The translations under genes were made by a program, and so were the position numbers. This document shows positions 1-8,106 of a DNA stretch of 64,000 nt, piece by piece (the first letter of the stretch is position 1; each line of letters opens with the position of its first letter). This DNA is from Prevotella sp. oral taxon 376 (lineage in GTDB: Bacteria > Bacteroidota > Bacteroidia > Bacteroidales > Bacteroidaceae), in contig NZ_PYXG01000003.1 in NCBI RefSeq assembly GCF_003043945.1, forward strand, positions 186,001 through 250,000, written 5' to 3'. The notes under the pieces are model-generated. The model did no database searches. It was given only the letters and a program-made list of their open reading frames with translations, and was not told the DNA's origin.

Positions 1-2
1 TG

Positions 3-905
3 AAAGTTACAGGTGCCGACGCACAGACCTCTAAAGACAAGGGAGAGTTCGTGCTTTTCGTACGCGACATCACCAAGATGCCTAACTGCCATAAGGAAAA
101 CGGGCTGCAAGTGATCAGCTGTATGGAAATCAACGATGCCAACCCGTTGTATAATTTATGCTTTACACTTGAGAACAGCGGCAAGTATTTCTTTGACCAG
201 GTAATTCTCTTTTCTGGAAATATCAACTATAATCCAGAGACCCAGGAGGTGTATAATTATAATAACGAGAATATTACCCAGTGCCTGAAGTACAAGGAAA
301 AATACCTTGAGCCTCTTCAGCAGAAGGGAATGAAGGTGATTCTCGGCATTCTCGGCAACCACGACCGCGCTGCTGTTACCAATCTCAATAATGAGGGGTG
401 CAAGGCGTTCGCTGCCGAACTTAAGGCTGTTTGCGAGGCTTATGGTCTTGACGGCGTATTCTTCGACGACGAATATTCCAAACCGGGCAACTATCCGGGT
501 TTCGTAGCTTATAATAACTTCCCTCGCCTTGCCTATGAGTGCAAGAAGCAGATGCCGGGCAAGTTGGTTGAAGCTTATGTGTATAGCGGTACGCAAACTT
601 GTTCCCTGACAGAGAATATACAGCCTATAGATTATGGAATTCATGATTATGGAGGTACTTATGATCTGAGCGCCAACTATCCGGGCATGCCTAAAACGGG
701 CATGATCTTGGGATCTGTCGAGTGCGCGCGTGGCTATGCGTCGTCTACGACTGTTTATCAGAATATTAAGGAAAAGGGTTATGGAGGTACGATGTTCTTC
801 GCATTAGCCCCCAACCGAACCCCTATGGGCGCTATCAACAGAGTATCTCAGGCCTTTTTCGGCGAGAATGTTACGCAAGAGGGTATTTATGAGAAAGATT
901 GGTAA
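3..905 (+). CDS. GH18 endo-beta-N-acetylglucosaminidase-like protein, 5' truncated
   Basis: The reading frame is already open at base 3, so the true start lies before the window; internal GTG and ATG codons are not the start. The protein resembles the GH18 endo-beta-N-acetylglucosaminidases (EndoF/EndoH type) that Bacteroidales keep in glycan-utilisation loci, where they release N-glycans at the cell surface. The key stretch is YGLDGVFFDDEYS, a variant of the family motif DGxDxDxE; the proposed catalytic Glu codon is at 471-473 and the second Asp is replaced by Phe. A preceding strand ending in VILGILGNHD fits the beta-alpha barrel. The next gene, 22 bases downstream, encodes an Ig-like lipoprotein, so the two are probably one transcript. 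Family call is from recognition of the motif and fold pattern; the exact substrate is unknown. Confidence 0.75.
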   Translation, partial: KVTGADAQTSKDKGEFVLFVRDITKMPNCHKENGLQVISCMEINDANPLYNLCFTLENSGKYFFDQVILFSGNINYNPETQEVYNYNNENITQCLKYKEKYLEPLQQKGMKVILGILGNHDRAAVTNLNNEGCKAFAAELKAVCEAYGLDGVFFDDEYSKPGNYPGFVAYNNFPRLAYECKKQMPGKLVEAYVYSGTQTCSLTENIQPIDYGIHDYGGTYDLSANYPGMPKTGMILGSVECARGYASSTTVYQNIKEKGYGGTMFFALAPNRTPMGAINRVSQAFFGENVTQEGIYEKDW

Positions 906-926
906 ACTGATTATCAAAAGAAGAAA

Positions 927-1904
927 ATGAAAACAAGATATTTATTTTTGGCATTGGCGTCGATTGCGCTTGCATTTGGTTTTACTGCATGTAGTAGCGA
1001 CGAGGATAAGCCACTCGAGCAGGCTCCTATGAAAAAAAGCACCTTGACCTTTGATACGGATACCATCAAGGTGCCCGTAGGAGAGACCGCCACCCTTACC
1101 ATTAAAGATGGTGGAGGCGACTATAAGGTGATCAATGAGGATACTACGATCGTATCGGGAAAGGTAAACGGAAACGCCGTTACGGTAACCAGCAAGAAGA
1201 AAGGTATCACCGGACTCGTGATTTCAGATGCCGCAGGCAACTATAAGCGCGTGTTGGTGAAATCCATGTACTTCAAGATCGAACTGGATAAGACCGATGT
1301 TGCCGTAACTATGAAGCTTGGCCACACCTCTGGGACGGCCAAGGTAACAATAACGGGTGGAAACGGAGGCTATAAATGGGAGAGCAAAGCCCCAGAGGTA
1401 GCCAAGGTGAAGAGTATTTCTGACGATGGTGTCATCACGGTTGAAGGCCTGTCTGAAGGAGCTACTGAGATTGTCATAACGGATATGATGGGACTTACTC
1501 AGTCTATCACGGTTAAGATTTCTGTAACAGATATTCCTTTCACGGATGAAGAAAAAGCCGAAATCATGAAGTCTACAACCAAGATCATCACTTGGGATGA
1601 TAAGAAGAACTGGGACGGATATGGTCCTTGCACGATCTCGGAAGTAGACGGGAAGAGGTGTGCCGGATGGAATTATTATGACTATTACTACTGTTTGGCG
1701 TATTTCACGGGCGACCTCTCCGTGGGTAAGAAGACCGATGGAAACCTCAAGCTTAAGTTCGGCTGGCAGGAACCAGAGACTACCTATGATGATGTGGACA
1801 TCGAAATCCTCAAGCGCGAGGGTGGTGTTGTATGGGGTATCATGTCGAAGCTTCAGGACAACTATCTCCATACAGGATATTTTATTGTAGCGGAACGCAA
1901 TTAA
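927..1904 (+). CDS. Surface lipoprotein with bacterial Ig-like (Big2-type) domains
   Basis: A lipoprotein signal peptide is clear: basic start, hydrophobic core, lipobox FTAC with the lipid cysteine at residue 22. It is followed by SSDEDK, which looks like the acidic export signal that sends Bacteroidetes lipoproteins to the outer face. Residues about 38-200 form two or three Ig-like units (for example KVPVGETATLTIKDGGG and GVITVEGLSEGATEIVITD), typical of Big2 domains. The C-terminal 120 residues are rich in Trp and Tyr and could be a ligand-binding or carbohydrate-binding module. It lies 22 bases after the GH18 gene and is followed by a hairpin at 1938-1972, so it is probably the last gene of a glycan-utilisation operon. 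Its ligand is not known. Confidence 0.75.
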   Translation: MKTRYLFLALASIALAFGFTACSSDEDKPLEQAPMKKSTLTFDTDTIKVPVGETATLTIKDGGGDYKVINEDTTIVSGKVNGNAVTVTSKKKGITGLVISDAAGNYKRVLVKSMYFKIELDKTDVAVTMKLGHTSGTAKVTITGGNGGYKWESKAPEVAKVKSISDDGVITVEGLSEGATEIVITDMMGLTQSITVKISVTDIPFTDEEKAEIMKSTTKIITWDDKKNWDGYGPCTISEVDGKRCAGWNYYDYYYCLAYFTGDLSVGKKTDGNLKLKFGWQEPETTYDDVDIEILKREGGVVWGIMSKLQDNYLHTGYFIVAERN

Positions 1905-1937
1905 TTTGCAAGTCAAGTTTTAACTTGAAATATTCTC

Positions 1938-1972
1938 AAGGGGTGGTCTCGCAGAGAGGCTGCCCCTTTTTT
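1938..1972 (+). terminator. Rho-independent terminator after the Ig-like lipoprotein gene
   Basis: AAGGGG at the start pairs with CCCCTT, with further GTCTC/GAGAG pairing inside, and six T follow. It sits about 35 bases after the stop at 1904 and ends the GH18-lipoprotein transcript. Confidence 0.75.
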
Positions 1973-2052
1973 CGTGCCTGCTCGTTGACGGGAAACGGGT
2001 GAATGGGCTTTTCACGGATGGCATTCTGAAAGCAAGGAGGCCGCTGACAGGA

Positions 2053-2119
2053 AAGTTACAAGCCGTGTGTAATAGGGTTACAAACAGCGTGTAATAGGGT
2101 TACATGCTGCTTGTAACTT
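2053..2119. repeat. REP-like intergenic palindromic element
   Basis: An 11-base inverted repeat, AAGTTACAAGC (2053-2063) and GCTTGTAACTT (2109-2119), encloses two direct copies of GTGTAATAGGGTTACA at 2067-2082 and 2089-2104 (period 22). It lies between two convergent transcripts in a 393-base gap with no gene. It looks like a small dispersed chromosomal repeat; whether it recurs in the genome cannot be seen here. Confidence 0.5.
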
Positions 2120-2232
2120 CCGCATACATGCCTCTCGTGATTCGGAGAGGTTGCAGTCGGGAAGATTGCTTGTGAGCAAGGCGGGTGTTGCCGTCGGCTT
2201 TCTCTTCTTCAAGGCGCATAGGGTATGGGGAT

Positions 2233-2265
2233 GAAAAATCCTCCCCGCTGAAAGGCGGGGAGGAT
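2233..2265 (-). terminator. Terminator of the leftward His-rich lipoprotein gene
   Basis: ATCCTCCCCGC (2238-2248) pairs perfectly with GCGGGGAGGAT (2255-2265) around a six-base loop. Read leftward it is followed by a run of five T. It ends the leftward transcript from 6.05 kb. Confidence 0.85.
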
Positions 2266-2297
2266 AATGTGAGCGGCCTTGATGGTCTTTTTGGCTT

Positions 2298-3314
2298 TTA
2301 CAGCCAGTAGCCCTCGTTTGAGTGGGCCTTTTTCTTGTAGACGAAGTTCACATATTCCTTCAAGGCCTCATACCAGTCAAGGTTGAAAGCCTCCGCCAGA
2401 TTGTTTATCACCTCATTGCTATTATCGTCAAGATCCTCCTCCGAGAGCTTGCTCAGGTCGGTGTCTCCATTTATATTCGGATCCACTTTCTCGGTATCGT
2501 CCCTATCCATGTAGATCACGAAGGGTATCTTATAGTCGATATCGAATGTGCCGCTCTGATACAGGCGGTTATCGGGCTTATAATAGGGACAGGTCTTGTC
2601 TCCGTTAATGAACTTTGACTTGTAGCCGTGGTAGAGCTTGATGTGCATGTCGAATGCCTTGCGGGTCTTTAGGAAGCGCAGCACGCCCTTGAATCCGGTA
2701 GGACTTTTTTTGCCAATAAGTCTGGCATCTTCTTTGGTGGTTTTGTTCCATGGGTCTGTGTCGCAGTATAGGTAGTCGAAGAGTTTGTCGGTTTCCTGGT
2801 CGTCTGCCTCCGTCTTTCCACCCGGCAGGGTCTTGACATCCTCCGCCATGAAGAAGTGCTGGTGAATCTTGCGCTGGTCCTCGCTCTGGAACTGGTCGGT
2901 GATTTCCTTGCCTGCCGCATTATAGTATTTGATGAAAAGCAGATAGACGGGCGCGGGCCTGCCGTCGTACCATGGCGCTTTCTGAACATAGAATTTCTTT
3001 TGCCCCTCGCTGCCGAACTCCCACTGCTTGGTGGCAGGGTTCAGCTGCCAGATAATCTTCTGCACGGTCTTGATGTGCTTGGCCTCGGTGTCGGGGTTCT
3101 GGTGAGGACCTCCGTGTTCCTGCACATCGTTCCATTGGACATGCAGGTGGCAGTCTACGAGAATAAGTTCCACCTTGGCAGGATCCTCGTGCAGTTTGTT
3201 TCCTATTTCGTTTTCCGGCTTTTTGGGGTCGTCGCTACATGCTGTAAAGCCTAATGTAAGCAGGGCTCCGCAGAGAAGCGTAAGTAGCTTTGTCTTCATT
3301 GTCTTTGTTTTCAT
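2298..3314 (-). CDS. His-rich lipoprotein of a probable metal-uptake locus
   Basis: Signal peptide with lipobox FTAC, lipid cysteine at residue 26 (21 if the second Met is used), followed by SDD. Soon after comes a His-rich segment: VDCHLHVQWNDVQEHGGPH and then AKHIK, with HQHFF further on, as expected for metal handling at the cell surface. The rest (338 residues in all) has no domain I can name. The gene lies 97 bases downstream of a TonB-dependent receptor in the same direction, and the cluster begins with a small His/Cys-rich membrane protein. I infer that it hands metal (zinc, copper or similar) to the receptor, as surface lipoproteins do for other Bacteroidetes receptors. The metal is not shown by the sequence. 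Confidence 0.6.
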   Translation of the reverse strand: MKTKTMKTKLLTLLCGALLTLGFTACSDDPKKPENEIGNKLHEDPAKVELILVDCHLHVQWNDVQEHGGPHQNPDTEAKHIKTVQKIIWQLNPATKQWEFGSEGQKKFYVQKAPWYDGRPAPVYLLFIKYYNAAGKEITDQFQSEDQRKIHQHFFMAEDVKTLPGGKTEADDQETDKLFDYLYCDTDPWNKTTKEDARLIGKKSPTGFKGVLRFLKTRKAFDMHIKLYHGYKSKFINGDKTCPYYKPDNRLYQSGTFDIDYKIPFVIYMDRDDTEKVDPNINGDTDLSKLSEEDLDDNSNEVINNLAEAFNLDWYEALKEYVNFVYKKKAHSNEGYWL

Positions 3315-3411
3315 TTCTGATAATTTTAAAGGGTTGTTTTATTCTTTTTCGTTTTGATTACTGTTGTTTCCTGAATGTTTTGAGTTGATTGTTGTTTCTT
3401 GAAAGAGGGGG

Positions 3412-5544
3412 TCAGAATGTCCAGTTGAGGTTGAGGCGTATGTCGCGCCCCATGTCGTGGGCGTAGTATCGTGCCCGGTTGGTGTATTCCTTGTATTCCT
3501 TGTTCAGCAGGTTGTCGGCCGCCACCATGGCAGAGAGCTTCTGCCGCCCTTTGAGGGGAAAGCTGATGCCGGCCTCGAGACCGAAGAGATGATAGGCCGG
3601 TGGCGTATAGCTGATGAGGTCGGTGGCAGGATTGAATCGGTTTTGTTTGGCCGTGAATCGGTGCTTGAGCGTAATCCAGGGCTCATGCTTGCCGGAGCCT
3701 TCAGGTTTCCAGGTAAGCTCGTTGCTCACCCGTGCCGACGGGATGTAGGGCAGATAGTTGCCGGTGGTGCGCTCGTTGGCCCAGATGAGGGCGGCGAGGC
3801 AGTGGTATTCAAGCCAGTCGGTGGGCTTTATGTGCAGGTCGGCGTCAATGCCCCGGAAGAGGGCCCGCGTCTGCTTGTAGCGGAAGGTGGGATAGGCTCC
3901 TGATATGACGACCGTGGTTTCGTGGGTAGGCTCATCGTAGATGTAGTTGTCTATCCATTGCAGAAACGCGTCGAGCGTGGCTTCAAATCGCTGCGACCTG
4001 TATCTTAGGGAGGTAATCCATTTGTAGCTGCGTTCGGAGTTCATGGTGGAGTCGCCTATGGTGAACATACCCGAACCCAGCTCGTTGCCGTTGCTGTAGA
4101 GCTCGTATACATGAGGTGCCCGCCAAGCCAAGCCGAAATTAGAGACTATGGACAGATGCCGTGTGGCCTGATAACGGCCTCCGAGACTATAAGTAAGGTT
4201 GCTGAACGAGCGTTGCCCGCCATAGAAGTTGCCGGTCCAGTCGTATCCTGCGGCCTTGGTGCGCTGTCCGTCAAACCTGATGCCAAGCTCCGATCCCCAT
4301 CGGTCGTGGCTGTACTTCTGTATAGTATATATCCCAAAAGTGCTTTCCGTATAGTTTGGAATCACGGGCACCACGCCCGTACCGGCCTGACTGTGGTTTT
4401 CCGTGTAGGCAAAGTCGGCTCCCGCCTCCGTGCTCCATGCCCCGTAAGCAGTCTTCCATTTCAGGCTGTTCTGCAGGGAGCTGAGGTGCAGGCTCACGGC
4501 CGGAATGTTGGAGTGGTTCATGCGGCGGATGCGGTTCTCGGTGCGCTTGTCGTTTTGGTAGGTCAGCTGGTAGGTCATCCGTCCCCATCTGCCAAGGTTA
4601 TATGCCGCCTTTGCGGTGGCCGTGTGGTGCGTGATGTGCTGATTCGGATAATCGATATGGCGGCTGAAAGGGTCGGTCTCTATGGGGCGGCCCAGTTCGA
4701 TGCGCTTCTTCAGGACATCCTCACTGCCCATCTGTGCGCTCGGCATGATGCCCAGCTTCTGGTCGAACAGGCTGTAGTAGGCTTCCATGGTCAGTCGGCC
4801 GTGTCGATAGCCGGCATTCAGGGAGAAATCATGTTCCCGCATACCGGTATTATTGAGTAGATAACGGGCCGTCTTGCGGTCGCCTCCATTGCTGTGGGTG
4901 CCTTGCAGTCGCCATGCGATGTCCCTGCAGAAGGGCAGGGTGCCTTCGATGTTGCCCGAGAGGGAATAGCGCTTGCCGTTGGTTCCGTAAAGCGAGGTGA
5001 GCGAACCGCCGATGTGGTCCTGTCCGAAGGGCAGCTCCCTCTGTTCCATAACGATGATCCCCCCCAAGGCTTCGGCGCCGTATTTCACAGACTCCGCGCC
5101 TTTTACCACCTCGATGGTCGACGAGCTGTTCTGGTCTACCTCGGGCGCATGGTCGGCTCCCCACTGTTGTCCGGTGAGCCGCGCGCCTTGGTTGATGGTC
5201 AGGATGCGGTTGCCATACATGCCCTGAATCACGGGTTTGGCAATGATGGTGCCCGTCTGTATGGAACTTACTCCGCTCACATTCTCAAGCATCGAGGCCA
5301 GAGACTTGCCCAGACAGCGGTGGATGGTGGCGTTGTCGATCTGTGCGCTTACGCTGTTGGCACTTACGCCTGTGCGCCGTGCTTGCACGAGCACTTCGTT
5401 GAGATTGACAGAGTCTTTGATGATGATATTTTTCTTTTTCTCCTGCTGCCCTTCCCGGCTTTGCGCTGAAGTCGGCACAGGGACTGACAATAGTGTTGAT
5501 GTCAGTGTCAGAAGCATGATGATGCAATATTTCTGTAGCTTCAT
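3412..5544 (-). CDS. TonB-dependent outer-membrane receptor, probably for a metal
   Basis: A 710-residue outer-membrane transporter. It has a cleavable signal peptide (hydrophobic core, then PTSAQS), a plug domain at about residues 45-165 (KSLASMLENVSGVSSIQTG, VVKGAESVKYGAEALGG) and then a long series of alternating hydrophobic beta strands. It ends in Phe (NLNWTF), the usual signal for barrel insertion. There is no SusC-type N-terminal carboxypeptidase-like domain, so it is not a glycan SusC; its size fits ZnuD/BtuB-like small-ligand receptors. Neighbours are the His-rich lipoprotein downstream and a small membrane protein with HVHEYSH and CYIC motifs upstream, so a metal ligand is the best guess. 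Confidence 0.85.
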   Translation of the reverse strand: MKLQKYCIIMLLTLTSTLLSVPVPTSAQSREGQQEKKKNIIIKDSVNLNEVLVQARRTGVSANSVSAQIDNATIHRCLGKSLASMLENVSGVSSIQTGTIIAKPVIQGMYGNRILTINQGARLTGQQWGADHAPEVDQNSSSTIEVVKGAESVKYGAEALGGIIVMEQRELPFGQDHIGGSLTSLYGTNGKRYSLSGNIEGTLPFCRDIAWRLQGTHSNGGDRKTARYLLNNTGMREHDFSLNAGYRHGRLTMEAYYSLFDQKLGIMPSAQMGSEDVLKKRIELGRPIETDPFSRHIDYPNQHITHHTATAKAAYNLGRWGRMTYQLTYQNDKRTENRIRRMNHSNIPAVSLHLSSLQNSLKWKTAYGAWSTEAGADFAYTENHSQAGTGVVPVIPNYTESTFGIYTIQKYSHDRWGSELGIRFDGQRTKAAGYDWTGNFYGGQRSFSNLTYSLGGRYQATRHLSIVSNFGLAWRAPHVYELYSNGNELGSGMFTIGDSTMNSERSYKWITSLRYRSQRFEATLDAFLQWIDNYIYDEPTHETTVVISGAYPTFRYKQTRALFRGIDADLHIKPTDWLEYHCLAALIWANERTTGNYLPYIPSARVSNELTWKPEGSGKHEPWITLKHRFTAKQNRFNPATDLISYTPPAYHLFGLEAGISFPLKGRQKLSAMVAADNLLNKEYKEYTNRARYYAHDMGRDIRLNLNWTF

Positions 5545-5729
5545 GTCTCAATGAATGATGATGATGTGGCTTGCTCCAAAGGATTCCGGCCCCGGGCAGC
5601 CATAATATAATAAGGTGGAGAGGACTATTCCTCGGTCTGCGCTTTACGCCCGTGTGCGCCCCAACAGTCTCCTATAGGGATGTGTCGTGTGCGCTTCGTG
5701 GCAAAAGACCAGTGAAGATGGGGGCTGAC

Positions 5730-6050
5730 TCAGGCTGCTGTCGGCGGGGCATGAGCGTTTATCGAATCGATATGTCGATAAGCGATTTGCGGAGAAAACG
5801 AAAGGAAGTGTATCAGCGTGACGGTTATCACGGGAACGAAGATCACGACCTTTAGAGTTGCCGACTTGTGCATGACGAAGTCGCAGATATAGCAGTCTTT
5901 TTCTACGGAAGCGTGGTGGCTCGTAGCCGCCTGTTTCGTTTCCTGATGAGAATATTCGTGTACATGGAAATTCTTCAGGGCAAGAACCGTCGTGAATGTC
6001 AGTAGTAACATCCACGCATAGAAAACATTTATGGTATTTCTTGCTCTCAT
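5730..6050 (-). CDS. Small His/Cys-rich membrane protein at the head of the metal locus
   Basis: 106 residues with a hydrophobic N-terminal segment (about 8-26), a short periplasmic stretch rich in metal ligands (HVHEYSH at about 29-35, HHAS, then DCYICDFVMH), and a second hydrophobic segment (about 69-85). This layout recalls small DUF2946-like proteins found beside metal-linked TonB receptors, but I cannot confirm the family. It is the first gene of the leftward cluster, 185 bases before the receptor. The overlapping reading frame on the same strand (5644-6054) has an unnatural composition and is not a gene. Confidence 0.6.
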   Translation of the reverse strand: MRARNTINVFYAWMLLLTFTTVLALKNFHVHEYSHQETKQAATSHHASVEKDCYICDFVMHKSATLKVVIFVPVITVTLIHFLSFSPQIAYRHIDSINAHAPPTAA

Positions 6051-6125
6051 CCAAATGGTTTTTCGGCGTACTCCTACGGTACCTTGCCCGTCATGGTGAG
6101 GCCGTCAACTGTTTTATTGCGGTTG

Positions 6126-6133
6126 CGAAGGTA
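6126..6133 (-). promoter_or_regulatory. Possible -7 box for the metal-locus operon
   Basis: TACCTTCG (leftward), one base from the TAnnTTTG consensus and followed by CAACC, about 75 bases upstream of the start at 6050. No good -33 box is seen 19-21 bases away. Confidence 0.35.
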
Positions 6134-6361
6134 AGGAGAAAAACCGAAAGAGACAGGCTGTTGTCAGTTTTGGTGTTGCTTTTTTAATGTTTTTTATGAG
6201 CACATAACGCTTATTTTCACTTCCTGCCTTGTTGGGTTCTGGTGTAATGAGCTGGGATAAAACGGCAGAAAAGACATGTCCCGGCATGATGGAATAGGCT
6301 TGCCTCGCCGTTGAAAGGGAGCTGAAAGACACCTTTTCGCAACCTCGTCGCTCATCCCGTG

Positions 6362-6394
6362 GAAAAAGTAAAGGGAATGTGAGCCATTCCCTTT
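6362..6394 (-). terminator. Original terminator of tRNA-Pro, stranded by prophage insertion
   Basis: AAAGGGAATG (6370-6379) and CATTCCCTTT (6385-6394) pair perfectly over 10 bp and, read leftward, five T follow at 6363-6367. It lies directly next to the copy of the tRNA-Pro 3' end in the left att site. Before integration it must have followed the tRNA gene; it is now 49 kb away from it. Confidence 0.8.
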
Positions 6395-6422
6395 GCCTTG
6401 CTTTGGTCGGGATGACCAGACT
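6391..6422. other. attL
   Basis: 32 bases matching 55472-55503 at 30 positions. The last 21 (from 6402) are identical and equal the 3' end of tRNA-Pro including the encoded CCA. This is the phage-displaced copy of the tRNA end. Confidence 0.9.
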
Positions 6423-6495
6423 TGCGGATGTTAAAAACACGAGCGTAACTCATTGATAATCAATAGGACATTTTTTAAATTTACATCAAATTTCA

Positions 6496-6510
6496 CCGAC
6501 TTTTCGCCGA
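6496..6510. repeat. Probable integrase arm-type site, left
   Basis: CCGACTTTTCGCCGA occurs here, 74 bases inside attL, and again at 55414-55428, 44 bases inside attR, in the same orientation. Paired repeats just inside both ends fit arm sites bound by the integrase or excisionase. The rest of the gap between attL and the repressor gene (6423-6623) is AT-rich and holds no gene that I can support. Confidence 0.6.
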
Positions 6511-6623
6511 TTACAGACATCTTGAAACTGCTTGACAATCAAACATTTGAGTGATTGCTTTGTATAAAAACAGCATTGATAATACCATTTTTTCGCTCTT
6601 TTATTTTTTGGGATACATCTTTA

Positions 6624-6992
6624 CTATCCTGCATTTGCCGCCTTTGGGGATGGTTCATCAGGCAGTTCTTGCACGAGTCTTGCAGTTAACCGGTCTATCG
6701 TCTTCTGCTGGCTTTCTATCGTCTTCTGCTGCGTTGCAATAACAGAGTACAGTTTTTTCTTATCCATTTCGGGCTCACTTTTCTGTCCCATTACCAGCCA
6801 GTTCGCATCAACCCATTCAAAACCTTCTATGATTTTGACGATGTTATCATAACTGGGCATGTTTCTCCCGGAAACGATATTGTTGACAGTAGTCCAAGAA
6901 ATGCCTAATTTCCGTGCGAAGGAACTCACGCTATGCCCTTCCTTCTCCATAATCAGAAGAATCCTTTCCGTTATATTTTCTTTGCCTTCCAT
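6624..6992 (-). CDS. Prophage repressor-like HTH protein
   Basis: 122 residues, read leftward and divergent from the early genes, as expected for a lysogeny repressor. An XRE-type helix-turn-helix covers about residues 8-60 (SVSSFARKLGISWTTVNNIV is the helix pair). There is no peptidase domain as in LexA-like repressors. Instead the C-terminus has a heptad stretch with an exact repeat of QQKTI (QQKTIES then QQKTIDR), encoded by a 17-base direct repeat at 6694-6710 and 6715-6731, which should form a coiled coil for dimerisation. Loss of binding on induction must therefore use another route, such as an antirepressor. A 15-base dyad at 7049-7063 is the likely operator. Confidence 0.75.
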   Translation of the reverse strand: MEGKENITERILLIMEKEGHSVSSFARKLGISWTTVNNIVSGRNMPSYDNIVKIIEGFEWVDANWLVMGQKSEPEMDKKKLYSVIATQQKTIESQQKTIDRLTARLVQELPDEPSPKAANAG

Positions 6993-7044
6993 ATATGTAT
7001 TTTTAATTTAGATATAATAAATATTGGAAAAAATCTCCCAAACA

Positions 7045-7078
7045 TTTGTTTATTTCAAATAAAAGTTGCATATTTGCA
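7045..7078 (+). promoter_or_regulatory. Early promoter with embedded operator
   Basis: -33 box TTTG (7045-7048), 20 bases, -7 box CATATTTG (7069-7076). The spacer holds a perfect odd dyad TTTATTT-C-AAATAAA (7049-7063), so a bound repressor would block RNA polymerase. 25 of the 28 bases from 7051 recur at 31570-31597 in another promoter of identical geometry. Confidence 0.75.
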
Positions 7079-7155
7079 CCACGAAGTTTTTTTTTCGCTA
7101 CGAAAATAATAAAAAACATTTGAAGTAACAATAAAAACATTTAAAAATTGAGATT

Positions 7156-7353
7156 ATGGAATTTAAGGAGTATGTTAATTCTTTGCCAAATCAAAGGACT
7201 GATGTCATTTCACAGCTGTCCATCCTCTGCAGGGTGTCAAGCACGACCGTCTACAGATGGCTGCATGGAGACTTTATCCCAGACGCACTCAAGCGCAAGG
7301 TCATTGCTGATTATCTTCAGATGCCCGAAAAGGAGTTGTGGCCAAATGTATGA
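7156..7353 (+). CDS. Cro-like HTH protein
   Basis: 65 residues made almost entirely of one helix-turn-helix domain (QLSILCRVSSTTVYRWLHG, then a C-terminal helix ending EKELWPNV). It is the first rightward gene after the repressor-cro control region, the position of Cro in lambdoid phages, and probably competes with the leftward repressor for the dyad at 7049-7063. The start has an A-rich leader with no strong ribosome site, which is usual in Bacteroidetes. Confidence 0.7.
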   Translation: MEFKEYVNSLPNQRTDVISQLSILCRVSSTTVYRWLHGDFIPDALKRKVIADYLQMPEKELWPNV

Positions 7354-7474
7354 CGAATGCAGGAACTGCCAGTTCCACAGAAATTGTATCAACGGATTGT
7401 ACTGCATGATGTTGAAAGAATATGTGCAGTACTCCCGGATTAAGAAATGTGAAACCAAAAAAGAAAACCAATGA
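7346..7474 (+). CDS. Small Cys-rich protein, possible zinc knuckle
   Basis: 42 residues, overlapping the end of the Cro-like gene by 8 bases and the next gene by 4, so it is translationally coupled. Cysteines at residues 5, 8, 14, 20 and 35 (CRNCQFHRNC pattern) could bind one metal ion. The reading frame continues upstream without a stop, but only the ATG at 7346 gives a sensible protein and operon spacing. Function unknown. Confidence 0.5.
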   Translation: MYDECRNCQFHRNCINGLYCMMLKEYVQYSRIKKCETKKENQ

Positions 7475-7740
7475 AAGTAAAAGACTTTGAAAAAGCGATA
7501 GATGCACTCAGTACCGACATCGTCATTGATGAGATGAAGCTGAGACATTCAGATGTCAGGCAGGTCAATGCCCACACGACCAACTTGTTGATAGTTTGGG
7601 ACGGAAACGGTCGAGCTTTCTCCGCAAAAAAGGGAAGCGAGCATGAAATATACCTCACAGAAGGAGAGGACGGAAAGATCATTGGAATGTCCGGCGTACC
7701 TATAGAAAGAGATAAAAGTTTTGACCTTAAATTTGAATGA
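7471..7740 (+). CDS. Early phage protein of unknown function
   Basis: 89 residues, soluble, slightly acidic, with a predicted beta-rich centre (TTNLLIVWDGNGRAFSAKK). It overlaps its neighbours on both sides by ATGA, so it belongs to the early operon read from 7045. I do not recognise it. Confidence 0.6.
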   Translation: MKVKDFEKAIDALSTDIVIDEMKLRHSDVRQVNAHTTNLLIVWDGNGRAFSAKKGSEHEIYLTEGEDGKIIGMSGVPIERDKSFDLKFE

Positions 7741-7925
7741 CTATGGCCAGCATCAGAAAGGTAAGAAAAGCCTTTAAGCGCAAGAACGGTATCAAGGAGT
7801 TTAGTGTCCGGTTCAAGTTCAAAAATGGAGTAACACGCTTCACACCAACGATGAGGAAAAATCTCAGACGGAATGTAACAGAATTATTCAGAACTAATTT
7901 TGCAGCGTGGAATGTACATAGATAA
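7737..7925 (+). CDS. Small basic early phage protein
   Basis: 62 residues, very basic (KVRKAFKRKNG, MRKNLRRNV), coupled to the gene before it by ATGA overlap. The composition suggests nucleic-acid binding. ATG codons at 7737 and 7743 are both possible starts. Not recognised. Confidence 0.5.
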   Translation: MTMASIRKVRKAFKRKNGIKEFSVRFKFKNGVTRFTPTMRKNLRRNVTELFRTNFAAWNVHR

Positions 7926-8106
7926 AGACAGTTGGGGGAAGTTCTCCATCAATGATTTAAGCGAAAAGGATCTTCGTCTGTTTTACGAAGCCCTGAAAAT
8001 ATATGCCCAGCAAAATCTGGGGCGCATACATCCTGAGGATAATGTTAGACTTTTCTCATTTGACAGAGAATTTAACGGCATAATGTATGAAGAACGGCGC
8101 TCATAA
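7912..8106 (+). CDS. Small early phage protein of unknown function
   Basis: 64 residues from the ATG at 7912; an in-frame TTG at 7900 is a weaker start. It has a helical centre (SEKDLRLFYEALKIYAQQ) and overlaps both neighbours. Not recognised; position suggests a role in early regulation or replication. Confidence 0.5.
   Translation: MYIDKDSWGKFSINDLSEKDLRLFYEALKIYAQQNLGRIHPEDNVRLFSFDREFNGIMYEERRS

Noticed and set aside
6114..6440. 108-codon minus-strand frame across attL
   Set aside because: It crosses the host-phage joint and the tRNA terminator, so it exists only because of the insertion; no coding signs.
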